Below are positions 33,760 through 43,832 of a stretch of 64,000 bases of DNA, one piece after another. The translations under genes were made by a program, and so were the position numbers. How positions within the stretch are numbered: position 1 is the stretch's first letter; each line of letters begins with the position of its first letter. The stretch is from Actinobacillus genomosp. 1 (lineage in GTDB: Bacteria; Pseudomonadota; Gammaproteobacteria; Enterobacterales; Pasteurellaceae), in assembly GCF_029774175.1 (NCBI RefSeq), contig NZ_CP103834.1, forward strand, positions 506,501 through 570,500, read 5' to 3'. The notes below the pieces were generated by a model. It made no database searches and had not been told where the DNA came from. It saw nothing but the letters and a program-made list of their open reading frames with translations.

Positions 33760-34926
33760 TTATTTTCCTTCCGCTGCGGTGACCGCAAGTTGTGCCGCTT
33801 GTGTTAATGTTGTTGCCGCAATTAGGCTTAAGTTACTGTTTGCTAAAATTTCACGACCTAATTCCGCATTAGTACCTTCTAAACGAACTATAACCGGAAT
33901 ATTGACACCGACTTCATTAACCGCCGCAATAATACCTTCAGCAATGAGATCACATCTTACGATACCGCCGAAGATATTCACTAATACGGCTTTAACATTG
34001 TGATCGGAAAGAATCAGTTTAAAGGCTTCCGTTACACGCTCTTTAGTGGCACCGCCACCGACATCTAAAAAGTTAGCCGGACGACCGCCGTGTAATTTAA
34101 TAATATCCATCGTACCCATGGCTAAGCCCGCACCATTGACCATACAGCCGATATTTCCGTCTAAAGCGACATAGTTGAGATCCCATTTCGCCGCATCGGC
34201 TTCTCGTACGTCTTCTTGGCTTGGGTCTTGGAGAGCTTTAAGTTCGGGCTGGCGGTAGAGCGCATTACTATCGACTACCATTTTGGCATCTAAACAGAGT
34301 AATTGACCTTGTTTAGTCACTACCAATGGATTAACTTCTAATAAAGAGAGATCTTTTTCAATAAATAATTTAGCGAGTTGCACAAAAATATGTGAGAACT
34401 GTTTGATTTGATCGCCGGCGAGTCCGAGTTGGAAAGCTAATTCTCGACTTTGAAAGGGCTGTGCTCCGGTAGTCGGATCAATAGTCGCTTTGTGGATAAG
34501 TTCAGGTGTGTGATGGGCAACGTCTTCAATATTCATACCACCGGCACTCGATGCCATAAAAACTATTTTTTGAGAGGAACGATCAACCGCTGCACCCAAG
34601 TATAATTCACGTTCAATTTGACAAGTTTCTTCGAGATAAATCGAATTAACAGGCTGTCCGTTAGCATCGGTTTGAAAAGTCACTAGCCGCTGACCGAGCC
34701 ATTTATTACAAAATTCACGGACTTCCGTTTCATTATGCACTAATTTTACCCCGCCGGCTTTGCCTCTGCCGCCGGCATGAACTTGGCATTTTGCCGCCCA
34801 TATTTCTCCGGCTAAGGAGTGAATAGCCGAAACCGCCTCATCAATAGAATGGCAAACGATACCTTTATTAACGGGAAGTTGATATTGTGAAAAAATTTGT
34901 TTTGCTTGATATTCGTGTAGATTCAT
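33760..34926 (-). CDS. sucC: succinyl-CoA synthetase beta subunit
   Basis: A 388-aa ATP-grasp subunit that pairs with SucD. N-terminal MNLHEYQAKQIFSQYQLPV, the glycine loop CQVHAGGRGKAGGVKL and GNIGCMVNGAGLAM are diagnostic. It follows the DUF535 gene by 144 bases, with an uptake word but no clear terminator between. Confidence 0.96.
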   Translation of the reverse strand: MNLHEYQAKQIFSQYQLPVNKGIVCHSIDEAVSAIHSLAGEIWAAKCQVHAGGRGKAGGVKLVHNETEVREFCNKWLGQRLVTFQTDANGQPVNSIYLEETCQIERELYLGAAVDRSSQKIVFMASSAGGMNIEDVAHHTPELIHKATIDPTTGAQPFQSRELAFQLGLAGDQIKQFSHIFVQLAKLFIEKDLSLLEVNPLVVTKQGQLLCLDAKMVVDSNALYRQPELKALQDPSQEDVREADAAKWDLNYVALDGNIGCMVNGAGLAMGTMDIIKLHGGRPANFLDVGGGATKERVTEAFKLILSDHNVKAVLVNIFGGIVRCDLIAEGIIAAVNEVGVNIPVIVRLEGTNAELGREILANSNLSLIAATTLTQAAQLAVTAAEGK

Positions 34927-35070
34927 AAAATTTCCTGTATAGGATAATTATTAGGATTGTATCCAAGAATTTAATTCATCTACTATAAAAAAGCAAACGG
35001 TAAAATACGGATTTATAAGCAAAAAATCACAAAAAGAAGACCGCTTGCAAAGCTATTCTTTTGCGAGAGA

Positions 35071-35937
35071 TTATGAAGAGGTCGGTAAGTTAAATATTTG
35101 ATGAATCACATCCGCCAATTTTTCTAACATCTCAAAACGTTTACGATACATAGAACGTTTGTTGCTCGGTACATCCGTTAAATCTTTATCTAAAGTCAGC
35201 GGTAATTGCCAGTATTCTTGGCGTAATCCGCCCGATTCCTTAAACAAGGTATCATAATTGACGGTATAACGTTTACTTTGAATAAAACGTGACTTATTTT
35301 GATATTTATGCGGAATCCCTAATAGAGAATAACCAAGCGTATCAGCCAACAACTTCATCACTTCAATTAATAAATACGCCGGACGTAAACCGTGGCATTG
35401 CTTTGTTAAATATTTAACCAAGTCTTTAGCATTTTCCGTATTAGCTCCTTGAATGACACCGATAAGCAATGATTGCGCTATTTTACCGAATGTCAGCAAA
35501 TAAACGACTTGTCGGCTGCTTTTTTGGCGTAACTCTAACGCCCAAAAGCCTTCCATCGCTTGATATTCATTGATATTTAAGCGTATTTCAAAATCAGGAA
35601 TAACTTCACCAAAGTTAATAGGTTTTACCCAAAGCGGCGGAAGATGATATTGCGCTAATTTTTGTGGCAAAAAGGTAAGATTGTCACATACAATTTCTAA
35701 GCGTTTTTCCGCATTAAATCGTTTATCCAAGAAACGATGAATTACCGGATAACTATAATTCGGATAAGCTCGAAGTAACTCGGAAAATTCAGGGTGTTGA
35801 TTTACAAACCGACTAAATTTTTTAACTTGAACGCTATGTAAGACGGAACGTAACCAAAAACGAAAACGTTTTAGTCGATAAGACTTATGGGGTTGATCGG
35901 GATAAATGACATTGGGAGTCGGATAACAGTAAGCCAT
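35071..35937 (-). CDS. DUF535 (VirK/YbjX family) protein
   Basis: A 288-aa protein of the DUF535 family. Conserved blocks are EGFWALELRQKSSRQVVYLL, IGVIQGANTENAKDLVKYLT and LLGIPHKYQNKSRFIQSKRY. VirK of Shigella and YbjX are linked to outer-membrane or virulence phenotypes but without known activity. It is inserted between sucB and sucC on the same strand, an unusual place for it. Basic N-terminal region, no signal peptide. Confidence 0.85.
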   Translation of the reverse strand: MAYCYPTPNVIYPDQPHKSYRLKRFRFWLRSVLHSVQVKKFSRFVNQHPEFSELLRAYPNYSYPVIHRFLDKRFNAEKRLEIVCDNLTFLPQKLAQYHLPPLWVKPINFGEVIPDFEIRLNINEYQAMEGFWALELRQKSSRQVVYLLTFGKIAQSLLIGVIQGANTENAKDLVKYLTKQCHGLRPAYLLIEVMKLLADTLGYSLLGIPHKYQNKSRFIQSKRYTVNYDTLFKESGGLRQEYWQLPLTLDKDLTDVPSNKRSMYRKRFEMLEKLADVIHQIFNLPTSS

Positions 35938-36033
35938 AAACTTTGATTTCAGTACGTATATTTAATATCGTTATCATAACATAAATTTACATAGCTTACA
36001 AAGTTGATTTTGGATAAGTATCCTTCAAAAAAA

Positions 36034-36063
36034 TAACCGCTTGCGGAAAATAACAAGCGGTTA
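36034..36063 (-). terminator. sucB terminator (uptake-signal inverted pair)
   Basis: TAACCGCTTG (36034-36043) pairs with CAAGCGGTTA (36054-36063). Read on the minus strand, a T-run follows. It should separate sucAB from the downstream genes at least partly. Confidence 0.75.
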
Positions 36064-36084
36064 GAAAAAGTCTAAAATTTGCAA

Positions 36085-37314
36085 CTAGATTTCAAGTAAT
36101 AAGCGAGTCGGATCTTCTAATAAATCTCTTACCGCCACGAGGAAACCTACCGATTCACGACCGTCAATCAAACGGTGATCATAAGAGAGCGCAAGATACA
36201 TCATCGGGCGAATCACCACTTGTCCATTTACCGCAACGGGACGATCTTTAATCGCATGCATACCTAAAATCGCACTTTGCGGCGGGTTGATAATCGGAGT
36301 GGACATCAACGAACCGAATACACCACCGTTGGTAATCGTGAAGTTACCGCCGGTTAAATCTTCTACGGTTAATTTACCGTCACGACCTTTTTCAGCAAGT
36401 GCTTTAATGGTTTTTTCAATATCCGCCATCGATAATTTATCACAGTTACGAATAACCGGAGTGACTAAGCCGCGAGGGGTTGAAACCGCAATGCTAATGT
36501 CAAAGTAGTTGTGATATACCACATCGTCACCGTCAATCGAAGCATTGATTTCCGGATAACGTTTTAACGCTTCCACAACCGCTTTAATATAGAATGACAT
36601 AAAGCCTAAACGCACGCCGTGTTGTTTTTCAAATTTCTCACCGTAAGTTTTACGCAATGTCATAATCGGCTGCATATCCACTTCATTGAATGTGGTTAGC
36701 ATTGCGGTGGTATTTTTTGCTTCTAACAAACGTTCAGCGATACGTTTACGTAAACGTGTCATCGGAACACGTTTTTCGCTACGTGCCGAATAAGCTACGG
36801 TACTTACCGTACTGTGTTCACTTACCATCGCTTGTTTGTTTTCTTGAGACTTGCGTTGTGCTAGGTAGTGTTCGATATCTTCACGAGTGATTCGACCGCC
36901 TACACCGGTACCTTTTACTAAATGCGCTTCAATATTATGTTCCGCCAATAAGCGACGAATAGCAGGGCCTTGAGAGTCCGCATCGGAATGATCATATTCG
37001 ATTGCCGCGGATTTACGATCAGCCGGAGTCGCCTCATTAGCCGGTTTGATGGTTTCTTGAGTAAAATCACCCGCTTGAACGGTTGAGATTTTTCCAAGTA
37101 ATTGTGTAGAGGTAACGGTTGCGCCTTGCGCCTGACTGATTTCCGATAGTACACCGTCATTAGGTGCCGGTACTTCTAAGACGACTTTATCCGTTTCAAT
37201 TTCAACAAGTACTTCGTCACGTTTAACCGTATCGCCGACTTGTTTATGCCAAGTTGCAACGGTCGCATCCGCAACGGATTCGGGTAGCACGGGAGTTAAA
37301 ATTTCAATAGTCAT
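36085..37314 (-). CDS. sucB: 2-oxoglutarate dehydrogenase E2 (succinyltransferase)
   Basis: A 409-aa core of the 2-oxoglutarate dehydrogenase complex. The N-terminal lipoyl domain has Lys43 in EIETDKVVLEVPA. The peripheral-subunit-binding domain (about 114-150) has GPAIRRLLAEHNIE and GTGVGGRITREDI. The C-terminal catalytic domain has the DHRLIDG motif (H380, D384). It lies 150 bases after sucA; that gap contains uptake words in inverted orientation. Confidence 0.96.
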   Translation of the reverse strand: MTIEILTPVLPESVADATVATWHKQVGDTVKRDEVLVEIETDKVVLEVPAPNDGVLSEISQAQGATVTSTQLLGKISTVQAGDFTQETIKPANEATPADRKSAAIEYDHSDADSQGPAIRRLLAEHNIEAHLVKGTGVGGRITREDIEHYLAQRKSQENKQAMVSEHSTVSTVAYSARSEKRVPMTRLRKRIAERLLEAKNTTAMLTTFNEVDMQPIMTLRKTYGEKFEKQHGVRLGFMSFYIKAVVEALKRYPEINASIDGDDVVYHNYFDISIAVSTPRGLVTPVIRNCDKLSMADIEKTIKALAEKGRDGKLTVEDLTGGNFTITNGGVFGSLMSTPIINPPQSAILGMHAIKDRPVAVNGQVVIRPMMYLALSYDHRLIDGRESVGFLVAVRDLLEDPTRLLLEI

Positions 37315-37464
37315 GGTTTAGTTCCTTTCTTAATTCGCCGGTATAAGTTTTTACTTGCACCGATAATTGAGTAAGCGGTCATTTTTAGAAGATTCTTTGT
37401 AAAAATATATTAAAAACGAACCGCTTGTTTTAAAGCTTGCAGGTAAGTTACCTACGTTGTTTAG

Positions 37465-40275
37465 TTAAATCGTTAAAGCATCATCGACAAGTTGTTTCTG
37501 TTGCTGAGTATGTAAAGAGGTATAACCTACCGCCGGAGAAGCCGAAGCAGGGCGACCTGCATAAGTTAATTTGGCTTTTTCAGGAATTGAAGCTTCAAAA
37601 TTATGTTTGCTGCAATACCATGCACCTTGGTTTTGCGGTTCTTCTTGGCACCAAACAAAATCTTTTACGTGAGCGTAAGGTTCAAGCACTTTTTTCATCT
37701 CTTCGTACGGGAACGGATAAAGTTGTTCGATACGAATAATCGCTACGTCGGTTTGTTCGTTTTGACGGCGTTGTTCGAGTAAATCGTAATAAACTTTACC
37801 GGAACACATAACTACACGTTTTACTTTTTGGGCATGAATATTACTGTCGGTTTCGCCGATAACATTCTGGAATTCGCCTTCAATCAGTTCTTCGAGAGAA
37901 GAAACCGCTAATGGATGGCGTAACAATGATTTCGGTGTAATCGCTACTAGCGGACGACGCATTTTACGAATCGCTTGACGACGTAACATATGGTAAGCCT
38001 GCGCCGGTGTACTCGGTACACAGACTTGTATATTTTGTTGCGCACAAAGCTGTAGGTAACGTTCTAATCTTGCTGAAGAGTGTTCCGGACCTTGACCTTC
38101 GTAACCGTGCGGAAGTAACATCACTAGCCCGCACATTCTGCCCCATTTTTGTTCGCCGGAACTGATAAATTGGTCGATCACAATTTGTGCGCCGTTGGCA
38201 AAGTCACCGAATTGCGCTTCCCAAATCGTTAATGTTTTCGGATCGGTTGTCGCATAACCGTATTCAAAGGCTAATACCGCTTCTTCGGAAAGTACCGAAT
38301 CCCACACTTCAAAACGTCCTTGATTAGCATGTAAATGCGCAAGCGGTACGTAGCCTGTACCATCATTTTGGTTATGTACGACCGCATGACGGTGGAAGAA
38401 CGTACCGCGACCGGCATCTTCGCCTGATAGACGCACGTGCGTACCTTCATCTAATAAGGTTGCGTATGCCATAGTTTCCGCCATACCCCAATCCAGCAGT
38501 TTTTTACCTTCATACATCTCTTTACGGTCACTATAGATTTTTTCGACGCGAGAATGCGGACGTAAACTTTCAGGGTATTCGCATACGCGTTTGGCTAAGG
38601 TATGGAAACGATCTGACGGGAATTTGCTCTCATAAGGTGCGGTCCAGTCATAGTTGAGGTATTGTAACCAATCCACTGCCGCCATATCCATTTCACGCCA
38701 TTCAGGCACGACACGATCACCGTTATCCAGCGCATCACGGTAATTATTCATTATTTCGGTAGCTTGATCTTGGTTTAATACGCCTTCGGCAACCAAACGA
38801 TCCGCATAGACTTTACGAGGGGTAGGATGTTTTTTGATAATGCTATACATCATCGGCTGTGTAGCTAACGGCTCATCGGCTTCGTTATGACCGTGACGTC
38901 GATAAGAAATAAGATCAATAAAAATATCTCGTTTGAATAAGGTACGATATTCCACCGCCATACGAGCGGCGAATGCGACCGCTTCCGGATCATCACCGTT
39001 CACATGAATAATCGGTGCTTGAATCATTTTGGCAATATCGGTACAAAATTCGGTTGAACGAGTGTCGTTCGGGTTAGAGGTGGTAAAACCGATCTGGTTG
39101 TTGATCACGATACGAATAGTACCGCCTACCTTATAACCTCGTGCATTCGACATATTTAAGGTTTCTTGCACCACACCTTGACCGGCAACCGCAGAGTCAC
39201 CGTGTACGGTAACGGCCAATACTTTATTATGTTCGGTATCGCGGATACGTTCTTGACGTGCACGAACCGAACCGATAACTACCGGGCTGACGATTTCTAA
39301 ATGCGACGGGTTAAAGGCAAGGGTTAAATGTACACGTTCGCCGTCCACATCGAAATCGGACGAGAAGCCTTGATGATATTTTACGTCACCGGTACGGTTA
39401 TCGTCGGCGTGTTTACCTGCAAATTCATCAAATAATTCCGCCGGTCTTTTACCGAGTACGTTTACTAACATATTTAAACGTCCGCGGTGCGCCATACCCA
39501 TTACCACGTCTTTCATACCTTGGCGACCCGCATGGCGAATGATTTCTTTCATCATTGGAATGAATGCGTCGCTACCTTCGAGTGAGAAACGTTTTGCACC
39601 GGGGAATTTCGCACCTAAGTAACGTTCGAGTCCGTCGGCAGCGGTTAATTCGGTAAGTAAATTGACTTTTTCAGCGTGAGTAAACAACGGTTTATTTAAG
39701 GTACTTTCAATTTTAGCTTGTAACCAGTTGCGTTGTTCCATATCTTGCACGTGCATAAACTCTAAACCGATTGTGCCTAAATAGGTTTGTTTTAATGCAG
39801 CGGCAAGCTCACCGAATTTCATGGTTTCTTTGCCATAGACATACTTACCGATTGTAACGGTTTCGTTCAGATCCGCATCGGTAAAGCCGTGATGGTGATA
39901 ATCAAGTTCGGGTACGACGGATGTTTTCCAACGATAATAATTGATTGGGTCGAGTTTTGCTTCCAAATATCCGCGGAAACGATGAGCGTTAATCCATTGT
40001 AATAGACGAACTTGTTTTGCGCTGGCTTCCGGATCAATCACGGTAACGGATTCGGGGACGTTTTCACGGGCGAGTTTACGGAAATAATCACGTACTTGAG
40101 AATGGGGCTGTTCTACGACTTGCGTTTTCGGAAGGGTATCAAAAATGGCACGCCAACTAGCATCGACATTTGCCGGATTTTCGAGATATTGTTCGTAGAT
40201 TTCTTCAACATAAGCCTGGTTGGAACCGCCAAACGGAGAAGAAGCCAACCAATCTTCAAAATTTTTATGTTGCAT
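37465..40275 (-). CDS. sucA: 2-oxoglutarate dehydrogenase E1
   Basis: A 936-aa thiamine-diphosphate enzyme that decarboxylates 2-oxoglutarate and passes the succinyl group to SucB. It has SLEGSDAFIPMMKE, MGMAHRGRLNMLVNVLGK, the ThDP motif GDSAVAGQGVVQETLNMSNA and the C-terminal LLPHGYEGQGPEHSSARLER. First gene of the suc cluster; 223 bases of AT-rich leader lie between it and znuC. Confidence 0.97.
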   Translation of the reverse strand: MQHKNFEDWLASSPFGGSNQAYVEEIYEQYLENPANVDASWRAIFDTLPKTQVVEQPHSQVRDYFRKLARENVPESVTVIDPEASAKQVRLLQWINAHRFRGYLEAKLDPINYYRWKTSVVPELDYHHHGFTDADLNETVTIGKYVYGKETMKFGELAAALKQTYLGTIGLEFMHVQDMEQRNWLQAKIESTLNKPLFTHAEKVNLLTELTAADGLERYLGAKFPGAKRFSLEGSDAFIPMMKEIIRHAGRQGMKDVVMGMAHRGRLNMLVNVLGKRPAELFDEFAGKHADDNRTGDVKYHQGFSSDFDVDGERVHLTLAFNPSHLEIVSPVVIGSVRARQERIRDTEHNKVLAVTVHGDSAVAGQGVVQETLNMSNARGYKVGGTIRIVINNQIGFTTSNPNDTRSTEFCTDIAKMIQAPIIHVNGDDPEAVAFAARMAVEYRTLFKRDIFIDLISYRRHGHNEADEPLATQPMMYSIIKKHPTPRKVYADRLVAEGVLNQDQATEIMNNYRDALDNGDRVVPEWREMDMAAVDWLQYLNYDWTAPYESKFPSDRFHTLAKRVCEYPESLRPHSRVEKIYSDRKEMYEGKKLLDWGMAETMAYATLLDEGTHVRLSGEDAGRGTFFHRHAVVHNQNDGTGYVPLAHLHANQGRFEVWDSVLSEEAVLAFEYGYATTDPKTLTIWEAQFGDFANGAQIVIDQFISSGEQKWGRMCGLVMLLPHGYEGQGPEHSSARLERYLQLCAQQNIQVCVPSTPAQAYHMLRRQAIRKMRRPLVAITPKSLLRHPLAVSSLEELIEGEFQNVIGETDSNIHAQKVKRVVMCSGKVYYDLLEQRRQNEQTDVAIIRIEQLYPFPYEEMKKVLEPYAHVKDFVWCQEEPQNQGAWYCSKHNFEASIPEKAKLTYAGRPASASPAVGYTSLHTQQQKQLVDDALTI

Positions 40276-40498
40276 ATAGACCTAACCTTGTATTGATGTG
40301 TTTACGAGTTATGGGCGTCATTATATACGCTAATACGAATAAATTGGATTAAAACTCCGTGTAATTAATCAATTTATAAAGTGATATGCGTATTATGCCT
40401 TAAAATATTTGAAAAGAATGTGAGCAAAGTCTTATTTTTAACAAATTAGTAACAAAGCGGTTGAGTTTGTGCATATTTTTACAAAAAAGCTTAAAAAT

Positions 40499-41317
40499 TT
40501 AACCGCTTGTTCGGTGGCATTCACATTGACCGCTACATACGTCACCGTGCAAATTATGATGGTGATTATGGTGGTGCGAATAAAATGCGACATTTTTGGC
40601 GAATTGGTCGCCGAAGAAATGAATAAAATGCGGATCATTAGTCACCATTTCAGGGGTTCCCGCACAACAGATATGTTTATTTACGCATAAAACTTCATCA
40701 GTATTTGCCATCACAATATTTAAATCGTGTGAAACCATCAAAATTGCACAATTTAACCACGAACGGGTATTATTTAATAGTTGATAGAGTTCGGTTTGCC
40801 CTGTAATATCCACACCTTGCATCGGCTCGTCCAGAACCAGCAAATGCGGCTTGTTTAGAACTGCGCGAGCAAGTAATACGCGTTGAAGTTCTCCGCCCGA
40901 GAGTTTCTGCATACTGTTTTGCGCTAAATGCGTAATAGAAAATAGAGAAAGTGCTTCTTGAATCGCTTGTGCCGTACAATGGGGCTTTAAGGACAAAAAT
41001 TTCTGAACGGTAATCGGCATTGAATGATCAAGATGTAACTTTTGCGGCACATAACCGACTTTTAAACCTTTTTGGTGAATAACCTTGCCGCTATTTGGCG
41101 AAAGTAATTTTAGCAGTACTTTGAGTAACGTTGATTTACCACCGCCGTTAGGGCCGACAATCGTGGTAATGGAATTAGCATAAATCGCTAAGTTGATATT
41201 TTGTAAAACCTTCTGTCCATTAAAAGAAACTTCTATTTGTTGAAGTTGAACTAATGGCGCGCCTTTGGCTTTTAATGTAGGGGCGGGTGTAAGTTGTGTA
41301 AGTTGTTTAATTTGCAT
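40499..41317 (-). CDS. znuC: zinc ABC transporter ATPase ZnuC
   Basis: A 272-aa ATPase. Walker A GPNGGGKST (55-63), signature LSGGELQRVLLARA, Walker B LLVLDEPMQG. The C-terminal 28 residues are His/Cys-rich (HHHNHHHNLHGD then CSGQCECH), a likely zinc-sensing or zinc-binding tail. It is divergent from mepM, as in related genomes, but its membrane partner znuB is at 19899-20684. Confidence 0.93.
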   Translation of the reverse strand: MQIKQLTQLTPAPTLKAKGAPLVQLQQIEVSFNGQKVLQNINLAIYANSITTIVGPNGGGKSTLLKVLLKLLSPNSGKVIHQKGLKVGYVPQKLHLDHSMPITVQKFLSLKPHCTAQAIQEALSLFSITHLAQNSMQKLSGGELQRVLLARAVLNKPHLLVLDEPMQGVDITGQTELYQLLNNTRSWLNCAILMVSHDLNIVMANTDEVLCVNKHICCAGTPEMVTNDPHFIHFFGDQFAKNVAFYSHHHNHHHNLHGDVCSGQCECHRTSG

Positions 41318-41452
41318 TATGTAAAAAATTTAGGGGTATAATAAATTAGTGATCAAATTAGCGGATTTTTTAGATTCTGACAAGAATGAATTTTAAGAAA
41401 GAAATTTTGTCGGATTCTCCTGTAAGAAATAAATGATACGATAGGACATATT

Positions 41453-43027
41453 TTGCAACACGTTATATTAGCAAGAGATCGGCGTCGAAAAAAATCTCGG
41501 TTAAAGGGATTGGTTTTTTTGATGGCGGTCTTATCAATTTTGATTGGTATTGTACTTGCGTTAAAAAATCAACCGTCAATTAATACAACGACAAATTACG
41601 ATCAATATGTTGTATTAGATGAGCAGCAAGCGGATCAAAAGGATGACCCGGAACAGCCGGAAGATATTGGCGCACAATCGACTGCTTCCGAAAACCAAAC
41701 TCAACAAACTCAAACGGCAGAGAAAAATGATACGACTGTCAATGTGAATGCCGAGTCGGAAAGTAATAATGAAAATTTCGAAGAAAATAGCGAATTAACG
41801 GCGGAAGACGGCTCGGCGACTTCTTATGATGATCTCTTGTCGGAAGACGATGAAGTTGAGGGACAAGAGGGTGAAGTCGCCAAATTAGATAACAAAGAAA
41901 ATGAAGAAAAATTACCTCAAGAAGCGGAAAAAGTATTAAATGATATTTTAGATGTTGCGGATGAGGCATTACGCATTCAGGATCAATTTAGTTACACCGT
42001 CGGCTTGGGCGATAAGCTAAAAGACGTTTTGGAACAGTCGGGGCTAGGTGCCTCTGATGCCCGAGCAATGATTAAACGTTTTCCGGAATTGGCGAATTTA
42101 GACGGCGGACAACAGTTTTACTGGATTTTGGATAACCATGGTGAATTGGAATATATGAACTGGTTGGTATCCGAAAAGGAAGAACGTATTTATGAGCGAA
42201 GAGACAACGGCAAGTGGGTCTTTCAAAAAATAGAGAAGAAAGGCGAATGGCGACAAGATGTCGTACGTGGTGTGATTAGCGGTAATTTCTCTTCGAGTCT
42301 TAAAGAAGTAGGGCTTTCGGAACGTCAAGTAAATCAGTTAGCGGTCGGATTACAGTCACAAATTGCAACCAATAAACTTAAAAAAGGCGATCGTTTCGCA
42401 ATTTTGGTAAAACGTGAATATATTAACGGGACAGTAACGGAAGTCGGGAATGTAGAAGGCATTCTAATTGTGAGCGGGAAGAAGCGTTATTATGCGATTC
42501 AAGCGGATAACGGCCGTTACTATAGTAGTCACGGTGAAACGCTTAGCAGAGGATTTGCTCGTATTCCGTTATTATTTAATGCGAGAGTGTCTTCACATTA
42601 TAACCCTAAACGTTTACATCCGGTCACTCGTAGAGTAAGACCGCATAACGGAGTGGATTTCGGCATACCGACGGGAACACCGATTATTGCACCGTCGGAC
42701 GGGGTAGTAGAACATATCGCCTATCAGGCAAGAGGTGCGGGGCGTTATATTAAAATTCGTCACGGTCATATTACTACGGTTTATATGCATTTAAGTAAAA
42801 CCTTGGTAAGGGTCGGACAAAGTGTAAAAAAAGGTGAGCGTATTGCCTTATCCGGAAATACGGGGGCTTCGACCGGACCGCACTTACATTATGAGTTTCA
42901 TCTTAACGGACGCCCGGTTAATCCGATGACGGTTAAGTTACCGGGTTCGAATTCGGGAATGGCGGATAAAGAACGTAAAAAATTCTTAACGCGTGCCAAA
43001 TATGTTGAAGCAAAATTGAAATTATAA
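41453..43027 (+). CDS. mepM: murein DD-endopeptidase MepM (M23, YebA-like)
   Basis: A 524-aa envelope protein with a cytoplasmic N-terminus rich in Arg/Lys, one membrane helix (about 21-40), a long acidic Gln/Glu linker (about 55-160), OapA/LysM-like and M23 domains. Zinc ligands are H398 and D402 (HNGVDFG) and the HLH motif at 477-479. It cleaves D-Ala-mDAP cross-links to allow wall growth. The start is a TTG (MQHVILARDRRRKK), supported by AGGA upstream and by the conserved MQHV-LARDRR N-terminus of relatives. Confidence 0.93.
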   Translation: MQHVILARDRRRKKSRLKGLVFLMAVLSILIGIVLALKNQPSINTTTNYDQYVVLDEQQADQKDDPEQPEDIGAQSTASENQTQQTQTAEKNDTTVNVNAESESNNENFEENSELTAEDGSATSYDDLLSEDDEVEGQEGEVAKLDNKENEEKLPQEAEKVLNDILDVADEALRIQDQFSYTVGLGDKLKDVLEQSGLGASDARAMIKRFPELANLDGGQQFYWILDNHGELEYMNWLVSEKEERIYERRDNGKWVFQKIEKKGEWRQDVVRGVISGNFSSSLKEVGLSERQVNQLAVGLQSQIATNKLKKGDRFAILVKREYINGTVTEVGNVEGILIVSGKKRYYAIQADNGRYYSSHGETLSRGFARIPLLFNARVSSHYNPKRLHPVTRRVRPHNGVDFGIPTGTPIIAPSDGVVEHIAYQARGAGRYIKIRHGHITTVYMHLSKTLVRVGQSVKKGERIALSGNTGASTGPHLHYEFHLNGRPVNPMTVKLPGSNSGMADKERKKFLTRAKYVEAKLKL

Positions 43028-43045
43028 TCTGAAGGATATTTAATC

Positions 43046-43741
43046 ATGAAAAAAAAGGTAACGGCATTATTCTCTGTGTCTTTAATGGGGTTATTCGCAT
43101 CTCCCGTTATGGCTGATGATATGAATCTTGTTAAAACGTTAGAAAGTATGGGGGCAACGAATGTTAAAATCAGTGATTCGGCGTTACCCGGCTTTAGAAC
43201 CGCCGTTTCGAATGAAGGTGTCGTACAAATTAGTGAAAACGGACGTTTTGTAATTCAAGGTCAAGTATTTGAGCTTAAAAATGGTAAAGCGGTTAATATT
43301 ACTAATAAATCATTACTAGCGGATTTAAATTCTTTGGAAAAAGAGATGATTATTTATCCGGCGAAAAATGAGAAACATGTAGTTACCGTGTTTATGGATA
43401 TTACGTGTCACTATTGTCATTTAATGTTCCAACGTATAAAAGAGTATAATGATTTAGGCATTACCATTCGTTTCCTTGCTTTCCCTCGTGGCGGTATGAA
43501 TACGCAAACAGCAAAACAGATGGAAGCGATTTGGACGGCAACGGACAAAGTGAAAGCACTAAATGATGCGGAAAACGGTACTTTACCGAAAGAAGTGAAA
43601 ACGCCGAATATCGTAAAAAAACACTATGAACTCGGCATTAAATTCGGTGTAACCGGAACGCCGAATATGGTAGATGACGCCGGTCAGTTAATTGCCGGTT
43701 ATGTCGAGCCGAAAGAATTACTTAAAATGTTAAGCGAATAG
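43046..43741 (+). CDS. dsbC: thiol:disulfide isomerase DsbC
   Basis: A 231-aa periplasmic disulfide isomerase. The signal peptide ends VMA (about 23), followed by an N-terminal dimerisation domain and a thioredoxin-fold domain with active site C121-H-Y-C124 and cis-proline loop GVTGTPNMV. The second, structural disulfide of E. coli DsbC is missing: there are no other cysteines. It lies 18 bases after mepM, probably co-transcribed. Confidence 0.92.
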   Translation: MKKKVTALFSVSLMGLFASPVMADDMNLVKTLESMGATNVKISDSALPGFRTAVSNEGVVQISENGRFVIQGQVFELKNGKAVNITNKSLLADLNSLEKEMIIYPAKNEKHVVTVFMDITCHYCHLMFQRIKEYNDLGITIRFLAFPRGGMNTQTAKQMEAIWTATDKVKALNDAENGTLPKEVKTPNIVKKHYELGIKFGVTGTPNMVDDAGQLIAGYVEPKELLKMLSE

Positions 43742-43757
43742 CATTAATTTCTTGAAT

Positions 43758-43804
43758 ACAAGCGGTCTGATTTTGTAAAATTTTTGCAAAATTAAACCGC
43801 TTGT
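43758..43804 (+). terminator. uptake-signal inverted pair between dsbC and recJ
   Basis: ACAAGCGGT (43758-43766) and ACCGCTTGT (43796-43804) with complementary TTTTGTAAAA/TTTTGCAAAA inside and a short T-run after. Confidence 0.65.
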
Positions 43805-43832
43805 TTCATTTATACAAAAAGAAGAATAACTC

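Noticed and set aside
37465..40275. Several open frames antisense to sucA, lutB, lctP and polA
   Set aside because: They mirror the codon structure of strongly conserved genes on the other strand and have no start signals or family resemblance.
41318..41452. Zur box between znuC and mepM
   Set aside because: The region contains GGGTATAATAAATT-like DNA but no palindrome close enough to the Zur consensus to claim.
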